Shown: one piece after another, positions 9,101-14,027 of the stretch
Position numbering within the stretch: position 1 is the first letter of the stretch
How the letters are laid out: every line of letters begins with the position of its first letter
Assembly: GCA_026770595.1 (NCBI GenBank)
Contig: MU634246.1
Location: forward strand, 1-14,027
Origin: Ochromonadaceae sp. CCMP2298
Taxonomy: Eukaryota; Sar; Synurophyceae; Ochromonadales; Ochromonadaceae
DNA length: 14,027 bases
Direction: 5' to 3'
The notes under the pieces: model-generated
Seen by the model: only the letters and a program-made list of their open reading frames with translations
Told to the model about the DNA's origin: nothing
The model's database searches: none
Program-made: the position numbers and the translations under genes

Positions 9101-12100
9101 CCCATGCCCGCCGCCCTGGCCGCCTGCGCGTCCGTCACGATCTTCTGGTTGTCCAAAGTCACAAAGTCCAGCCAGCTGCGGAAATCCCGCTGGTCCGCTA
9201 GGTCGGCCTGCTGCTGCAGAGAGCTGCTCCTGATCTCCGCTGCATCTAGGGAGTGCTCTACCTCCCTCAGTGCCGCAGTCAGCGCCTCGTTCTCCCTACG
9301 CAGGGCGGCCATGGCGTCGATGTGCTGGCGGTCCCCCTCCTGCAACTGGCTGCACAATGTGTTCAGCTGCAGCACAGCGCGGCCCGATGAGTCCTCCATC
9401 TGCCCCTGCTCAAACTTGAGGCTATTTATCTCCTTGGCCTGCCTTCTTGCTAGCAATTCAAGGTCTTCTGCCTTGCGTGCCTCGAGGGAGGCCACGGCGC
9501 ACTGGGAGGTGAGCTCCGTGGTCAGCTGCACCACCCGCTTGACCAATGCCTGCACGCCCCAGGCGCCTTCGCTGGCCCCCCCAGATGTGAAATCTAGACC
9601 CAGCGCGCCCACGCCAGACCCCACGGCCCCTGACGTGGAGTCGTCCCCCGGTCTGCGGCTGAAGAGCAGCTCGTCTTCTGCGTGGAACCGGGACTGGGAC
9701 TGGGACTGGCCCCGCACGCCCGCCAGCTGCAGCGAGTCCAGGGTCTCCATGATCACCTTCAACTGCGTGGTGCGTTCGCGTAGAAGGATCTTGCAGCTCT
9801 CTAGTTCCTTCTTGTGCTCCTCGTGGGCTCTCCCCGTGCCCATATGGCCCGCACCCAGGTTGACGTACGAGCTCATGTCGCTGGAGTGGTGGCCCATCAG
9901 CGGCGCGTCTTCGAAGAACGTAGAGCCCCCGTCGGTGCCCTCCCCGTCTCCCCTACCGTTCCTGTCGCCCGCGTTACGTTGTCTGTTGATGCCATCTAGC
10001 ATGTGCGAGGCGTGCACGTCGCTCAGAGACTTCTCCAGTTCAACGCTGCGCTCCTGCAGTGCCCGCACCTCTGCCCGTGACTCCCCCAGCTGCGTTGAGA
10101 GCAGGTCGGTCTTGCGCAAAGCCCTCTCCCACTCTATGCGGTCAGCCTCGTCCGCTGAGTCCGCCGCCCCCAGCCGCTCCCTGTCTGCCTGTATAGCCTG
10201 CGCCTTCAGGTCCGCCACTGTCTCTACTAGCTCCGCGATAGCTGTCTCCTGCGCCACCACCTGCTGGGCCAGCAGAGCGCGGTCAAGGCAGTCCACCACC
10301 AACTTGGGCGTGGCCTCCCCGTCCACCAGCACTGAGATGTTGCCGAAGCTGGGGCTGCGTAGGGGCGTCTGCGGTCCCAGGCCCCCACCCAGGCCCCCAC
10401 CCATGCCCAGGCCCTCGTCGAGATCGTCCTCCTCGTTTCCGAAGTCGTCTGCGAACGGCCGCCCCAGAGATATGCTCGAGGCGCTGCGGCGCACGTCTCC
10501 GCTAGCGCTAATCCTGACACGCGTGCCCCGCCTCATAGGGGACACCGAGCGAGTGCGGCGGAGGGAGGCGGAGGCAGAGGCATAGGCTGCGGCAGAGTCC
10601 CTCCTGGGCACAGACCCCACACCCGCCCCCGCTGCCAGATTGGGAGTGGGGGCGGGTGCGGGTACCTCCGAGGAGGCACGCAGCTGCATCGATGCCACGG
10701 TGCGCTGCAGGGTGCGGCTCTGCGCAGCCGCGTCCGCATACGCCGCTGCGGCCTTGGTGGCCTCTGTCTGCAGGCGTGTGACCTCCCCAGCCATTAGCTC
10801 GATCAGAGTCCCGGGGGGAACGCCGGGCACGCCCACTACGCTCTGCAGCACCATGGAGGAGTCTATCTGCGCCTGCAGGTTCGCCCCCTCCTTGCGGCAC
10901 ATCAGCAGTCGCCTCTGCTCCTCCTCCAGCATCAGCCGGTACGAGTCCAGGTCCGCCCGGAGGTGGTGGTTGGTCAACTTCTCCGCCTCCACCTCCTGCC
11001 TTGCAGCTGCCGCCTGCGCGTGCATATCTCCGCGCACCGAGAGCGTCTTCACGGTGGCCGCCAACTCCGCGATCTTGAGATCCTTGTCGCCCCTGTGTAT
11101 GCGCGCCTGTGCCTGCAGCCTCACGACCTCCCTCTGGTATAGCTCGTTCTGGTCCTTAATCTGGTCGAACTCCCTCTTGAAGGTGAGCTTGCGGCCGATA
11201 AGCTCCTGACGTAGTTTGGTGATCTCCACCGCCTGGCTGCGCAGATTCTCCCTCAGCCTCGCCTCGTGCACCACCTGTGCTGACTCGTGGGGCGGCTGGT
11301 AGGTGTAGCTGCCTGCCTGCTCGCCCAGGCCCAGACCCTGCCCCAGGCCCATGCCCTGTCCAAGGCTGCTCTGGCTGGCCGTGTCCTGCTGCTGCTTCAG
11401 CGTGTGCCATATGTACGCCCACCACAAATGGGCGTCGTTTGTGCTAGACGCGCTCTCCTGCTGCGACACCCTGTCGAGCGCAGTCTTCAGCTCCTGCTCC
11501 CTATCCTGCGCCGCGTGGTCTGCCGTCTCCCTCTCTGACTTTAATTTCTCCACTCTGTCCGACAGCACCCGCCCCTCCTGGTCGCACCCCTGCAGCCGCC
11601 CGCTCAAAGCCTCGCTCTTCACCTGCAGGTCTCGCTCCATCCCCTGGGACTCCGAGAGACGCGCGCGCAGGCTGGAGATCTCTCTCTCGGCCCGCTCGAC
11701 CCTGTCCTGGTACAGCGCTATGAGGGCGTTCTTCTCCTGCAATGCGGCCTGCGTGGCGCCCGGGTCTGCGTGCAGGGAGTAATTTGTGGGGGTGGAGGTG
11801 GCGATGCCCCCGCCCACGGAGTGCTCGTACTGCACGCCCTGCAGAGAGGTGTTCAGCCCCTCATCGTACTGCTCCAGACGCACGTGGGCAGGGTCGGCGT
11901 CGGAGGAGTCGTCAGAGCGATGGGTCTCCTCTGCCTGCCATGACACACGGCTGCGGTCCACCCCAGTCCCAGAGCGAGAGCGGTCTCTGCCCGGTGAGCG
12001 CGACCCCCGCCGCCTCTGCTCCTGCATCGTCTGCTTCTGCCGCTCCACCGCTCCCTCCAGGCGTGCGCAGTGCTGCTGCAGCGTCTCGTGCGCGCTAGTG

Positions 12101-13224
12101 AGCAAGGCCTGCTGCCCGTGCAGGTCCGACTGCCTTTCCTGAGAAGCCTCCAGGTCAACCCTTAGACGGCGGATTTCCCTCTGCGCGGCCTCCAGGTCCG
12201 CCCCCAGGCCTAGCTGCTCCTGGGACTCTCTGCGCATCTTCCCCAATTCTGCCACCAGCACCTCGATCTGCTCTGCGCGGTCCAGCGCCTGCTCGCGCAG
12301 TCCCCGTAGCTCCTGCAACTGCTGGGGCAGCAGCCGCCCCCCCGCCACGCTAGACCCCTTGGCAGCCAACTCGTCCACGCTGGAGAGAGCGCTGTTCAGC
12401 TCGGCGCGAGACTTAGCGTGCGCACGCTGCTCCTCCTCCAGCTGCTGCTTGGCTCTCTCCAGCATCTCCCCAAGCGCCCTGTGCGTGGGCCCCGCCCCTC
12501 CAGAGCCAGACCCAGATCCAGCAGACGCAAAGCTGGCGCTGGCGCGGATCTCGGCGTCCAGCTGCGCCTCTGCAGAGGAGGTGGCGCGCTCCTGCAGGGC
12601 GCGCGTGCTGTCCTCTAGCTGTCTCTGCAGCAACTCGATAGTCTCGTCTTTGCGCCGCAAAATGCGCAGCACCTTCTCGCTCTTCTCCTCAAACACTAGC
12701 CTCTCCTGCGCCACCTTGGCGCTCACGATCTCCTGCAGGCTGGGGTGCTTGGACTCAAGGTTTCCCACGATGCCCTCCAGCTCTGCGATGCGCACGTCCC
12801 TCTGCCTGATCTGAGCATCCAGTTCTCCCAGCAAGTCAGTCCCCCCGTCTCGACTGGTGCGCACTGCCGCCGAGGCCCGGTCGCTGGGCGAGGCGGAGCG
12901 CGTCCTCTGTGCAGCGCTGTGCAGGAAGAACTCCAGAGGCACCTTCTGCTCGAAGAAGGTGGACTTCACCTGCACCGAGTCCTCCTGCCCCTGCAGCCCG
13001 CGCGGGATGTTGGGGTAGTGGTTGAGGAATAGCCGCACGGTGACGACAATCGACTGGTTGGGGTTGAGGCGCACGCGGCTGGGGGAGATCGAGTAGCGCG
13101 GAGAGCTGGTGCGCAGTGTGAACTCCACCGCGGCCGAGAGGGGGTTGGTCACGCACAGGCTGGTCGTGTAGGCCTGGTTGAGCCGCACATCGCGGAATAC
13201 GAGCTGCTGTGGCTCGAAGTTCAT
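3156..13224 (-). CDS. Giant MSP-domain coiled-coil protein, two exons, about 3,298 residues
   Basis: Exon 1 is 13224-4436 and exon 2 is 4263-3156. The joined frame is 9,897 bases including the TGA/TAG-type stop. Residues 1-102 form an MSP/VAP-like beta-sandwich: FEPQQLVF, the TTSLCVTNPL strand, YSISP (44-48), the LNPNQS turn, and DSVQVKS (82-88), which corresponds to the strand before the VAP C-terminal edge. After it come long heptad-rich coiled-coil blocks from about 128 to about 3,130, separated by flexible linkers. The linkers include an RS-rich stretch (~405-427), Gly/Leu/Met-rich loops (~615-635, ~929-950, ~1632-1675), a Lys/Glu tract (1959-1978) followed by Ser/Glu and VPT repeats, and Gly/Ala-rich segments. 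The last ~130 residues are Ala/Gly/Ser-rich and end QRRL. Denser, non-repetitive patches that may be conserved are LWWAYIW (600-606), LRERTTQLKVIMETLDSLQ (~1147-1166), an RDLVVGLVQQWQEYVG block (~1400), LQICGAHLNRYRKRC (~1480) and YKWFKVELPRL (~1597). No signal peptide or membrane segment is visible. MSP domains bind short peptides or other MSP units, and the long coils imply a scaffold at a basal body, centrosome, cytoskeleton or membrane contact site. I do not recognise a named orthologue. It is not a VAP, which is short and has a C-terminal anchor. Confidence 0.85.
4264..4435 (-). other. 172-bp intron of the giant coiled-coil gene
   Basis: On the - strand exon 1 ends AAGAG and the intron begins GTAGTC. 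It ends with a long C/T tract and CCCACAG at 4264, and exon 2 starts GCTGCAGCG. A ctgaactaaac segment about 100 bases before the acceptor could hold the branch point. The junction splits an AGG codon (two bases plus one), giving ENCK-R-LQRSV, and the heptad pattern continues across it as LQRSVSSKESLLKDLRNKL. Without splicing, the frame stops at TAG 4432-4434, inside the donor. Exon 2 alone has no ATG that keeps its coiled coil: the first 33 codons before GTG 4161-4163 already read as coil. Confidence 0.9.
7153..7190 (-). repeat. 9-bp tandem repeat encoding VPT units
   Basis: The top strand repeats a 9-base unit (ggggacagt) three times with a diverged copy on each side. On the - strand it encodes VPTVPTVPTVPTAP in the giant protein at about residues 2012-2025. 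This is probably a flexible Pro-rich linker that grew by slippage. Confidence 0.8.
7297..7350. repeat. 54-base pure polypyrimidine tract inside the giant gene
   Basis: Every base from 7297 to 7350 on the top strand is C or T. On the coding strand it is a GAA/AAG-type purine run encoding the E/K tract (EEKKKEKKEKKEKKEKKK, residues 1959-1976). The tract joins a coiled-coil block to a Ser/Glu-rich linker. It could be a single charged helix or simply a basic patch that contacts microtubules or nucleic acid. Confidence 0.8.
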
Positions 13225-13385
13225 AATTTTATATGTTGCAAAGCCCGAGCAAGGTAGCAGCGCTGTGCTGATGGGCTCGCAGACCTATCTGCTATCTGCA
13301 GCGCCACTGGTGCAGTTCGCTTACAGGAAGCTCCCTCTCACAGCTGTGCCGTTGTCAAACGCGTGGCCTCCGTTAGACCGCCGCC

Positions 13386-13520
13386 ATGGAAGCCAGGCAA
13401 GATCGATCCGAGCTGGAATGTATGCAGAATGCTGCAGCTTCCTCACTCTTCCACAACACAACAACACGAGAGCCTCCTTTGTTTTTGCCCCAAGCCAACG
13501 GACCATTTTTTCTGTTTTGA
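13386..13520 (+). CDS. Possible 44-codon small ORF with strong start context
   Basis: The ATG sits in gccgccatgg, an ideal eukaryotic start context, and the frame runs 44 codons to TGA 13518-13520. The product begins MEARQDRSELECMQNAAASS and ends in a Phe-rich tail. I recognise no domain. It reads away from the giant gene and could be a short peptide gene, a first exon or a chance frame. The strong start context is the only support. Confidence 0.15.
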   Translation: MEARQDRSELECMQNAAASSLFHNTTTREPPLFLPQANGPFFLF

Positions 13521-13637
13521 ACCGGCAAAGTAACTAAGGGGATTATTCCCGGGTGTACTACAAAATGGTGGAGGGGCAAAACATGGCACACAGACACGAG
13601 TGCCTTACCGAATGGGACAAAATCGGTGTCGTATTTT

Positions 13638-13649
13638 CAGGTTGCGCCT
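13638..13649 (-). repeat. Inverted copy of the aggcgcaacctg motif
   Basis: The top strand reads caggttgcgcct, the exact reverse complement of 13891-13902. The two 12-mers face each other across about 240 bases that contain the whole gcgagcccta cluster, so they may mark the ends of one repeat unit. Confidence 0.6.
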
Positions 13650-13716
13650 TATTTTGAAAAAACCCAAATTTTGGAGTCGACAAAAAAGTCAAAACCCTAG
13701 TCACGGGGCGATCACT

Positions 13717-13883
13717 GGGCGACTCCGCGAGCCCTAGGATGGTGGGCGACTGCGCGAGCCCTAGGTCACAAAAAGTGTGCGAGAAGGACCCTAAGCCTGC
13801 AGCGCACCCCCTAAGTGGGTCTAGGCGCGAGCCCTAATGATTCAATAGGCGCGAGCCCTAGGTTACCGTGGGCGCGAGCCCTA
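13717..13883 (+). repeat. Cluster of five gcgagcccta repeats
   Basis: The 10-base core gcgagcccta occurs at 13727, 13754, 13827, 13851 and 13874, always on the same strand. The first two lie in 22-base units (13717-13738 and 13744-13765) that differ at one base. The last three share ggcgcgagcccta, with spacings of about 24 bases. Degenerate copies ending in accctaag or ccctaag fill the gap between 13765 and 13820. Several copies run on into ccctaa, which resembles telomeric repeat DNA. Confidence 0.8.
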
Positions 13884-14027
13884 AAAACCCAGGCGCAACC
13901 TGTCATCTTTTGGCGCAACCGGAAAATTTACAGCAAAATGTCCCTTTTATTTTCTGACTTTTGGGCGGGTTTACCCTTACCAATCGTGGGAAAATAAAAC
14001 GCTTTATCTTGAGTGGAGGGTGAAACG
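13884..14027. other. AT-rich end of window with two ggcgcaacc motifs, no gene
   Basis: Two direct copies of ggcgcaacc occur at 13892-13900 and 13912-13920. The remainder is AT-rich and includes an aaaataaaacg near 13991. I see no coding frame with protein-like composition. Confidence 0.5.

Larger units (their letters stand above)
13225..13716. other. Upstream region of the giant gene, no firm gene
   Basis: This stretch should contain the promoter and 5' untranslated region of the - strand gene. The start codon at 13224 is preceded on the - strand by TATAAAATT, with A at -3. I see no convincing second gene reading away from it. From about 13500 the DNA becomes AT-rich with runs of A and T. 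Confidence 0.5.

Noticed and set aside
8822-10585. 587-codon open frame on the + strand, plus many others opposite the giant gene
   Set aside because: They lie antisense to a much longer coiled-coil frame. Their Ser/Arg/Cys/Ala-rich composition is what GC-rich Glu/Gln/Leu/Arg codons give when read backwards. No domain is visible.
3156-13224. Identification of the giant protein as CEP290, CEP135 or rootletin
   Set aside because: Length and coils are similar, but I see no matching family block and those proteins do not start with an MSP domain. Coiled-coil similarity alone is not enough.
13227-13233. TATAAAA on the - strand just before the giant gene's ATG
   Set aside because: It lies 3-9 bases before the start codon. 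As a TATA box it would place the transcript start inside the coding region and lose the MSP domain, so it is more likely AT-rich leader.
13178-13537. 119-codon frame on the + strand spanning the start of the giant gene
   Set aside because: It overlaps the antisense of the MSP domain and has no recognisable domain.
1-14027. CRISPR array, tRNA or rRNA genes, bacterial operon features
   Set aside because: The only regular repeats are the short degenerate ones described. No cloverleaf or rRNA motifs were seen, and the genes are eukaryotic with an intron.

Overview
This is a nuclear eukaryotic window, most likely from a GC-rich, intron-poor single-celled alga or protist. I cannot name the species. 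The evidence is: GC-rich exons beside AT-rich intergenic DNA; a spliceosomal intron with GT..AG ends and a clean pyrimidine tract; a start codon with A at -3; an F-box protein related to the plant At4g00755 group; and a very large MSP-domain coiled-coil protein. I see no bacterial operon layout, rRNA, tRNA or CRISPR.

Layout. Bases 2-178 look like the last 58 codons of a gene that enters from the left on the + strand. Bases 179-1440 hold no gene I can support. They contain AT-rich spacer, an 18-bp perfect palindrome, a 430-bp foldback (MITE-like) element with a 4-bp flanking duplication (740-1169), and a two-copy tandem repeat (1294-1386) just before the next gene. Bases 1441-2829 (+) encode an F-box protein whose last ~100 codons are uncertain. 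Bases 2830-3155 are the spacer between two convergent genes and carry small palindromes.

The rest of the window, 13224 down to 3156 on the - strand, is one giant gene. Read as simple open frames it looks like two: a 2,930-codon frame and a 335-codon frame. An intron at 4264-4435 joins them in frame, giving a predicted protein of about 3,298 residues. It has an N-terminal MSP/VAP-like beta-sandwich followed by many coiled-coil blocks separated by Gly-, Ser- and Pro-rich linkers. Such an architecture suggests a cytoskeletal, basal-body or membrane-tethering scaffold, but that role is inferred.

Bases 13225-14027 are its upstream DNA. Five copies of a gcgagcccta core lie at 13727-13883, with ggcgcaacc motifs on either side of the cluster.

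I see no evidence that the genes form one pathway. The F-box protein probably acts in SCF ubiquitin ligases and the giant protein is structural. The points most worth a second look are the giant MSP/coiled-coil protein with its hidden 3' exon, the foldback element, and the upstream repeat cluster.
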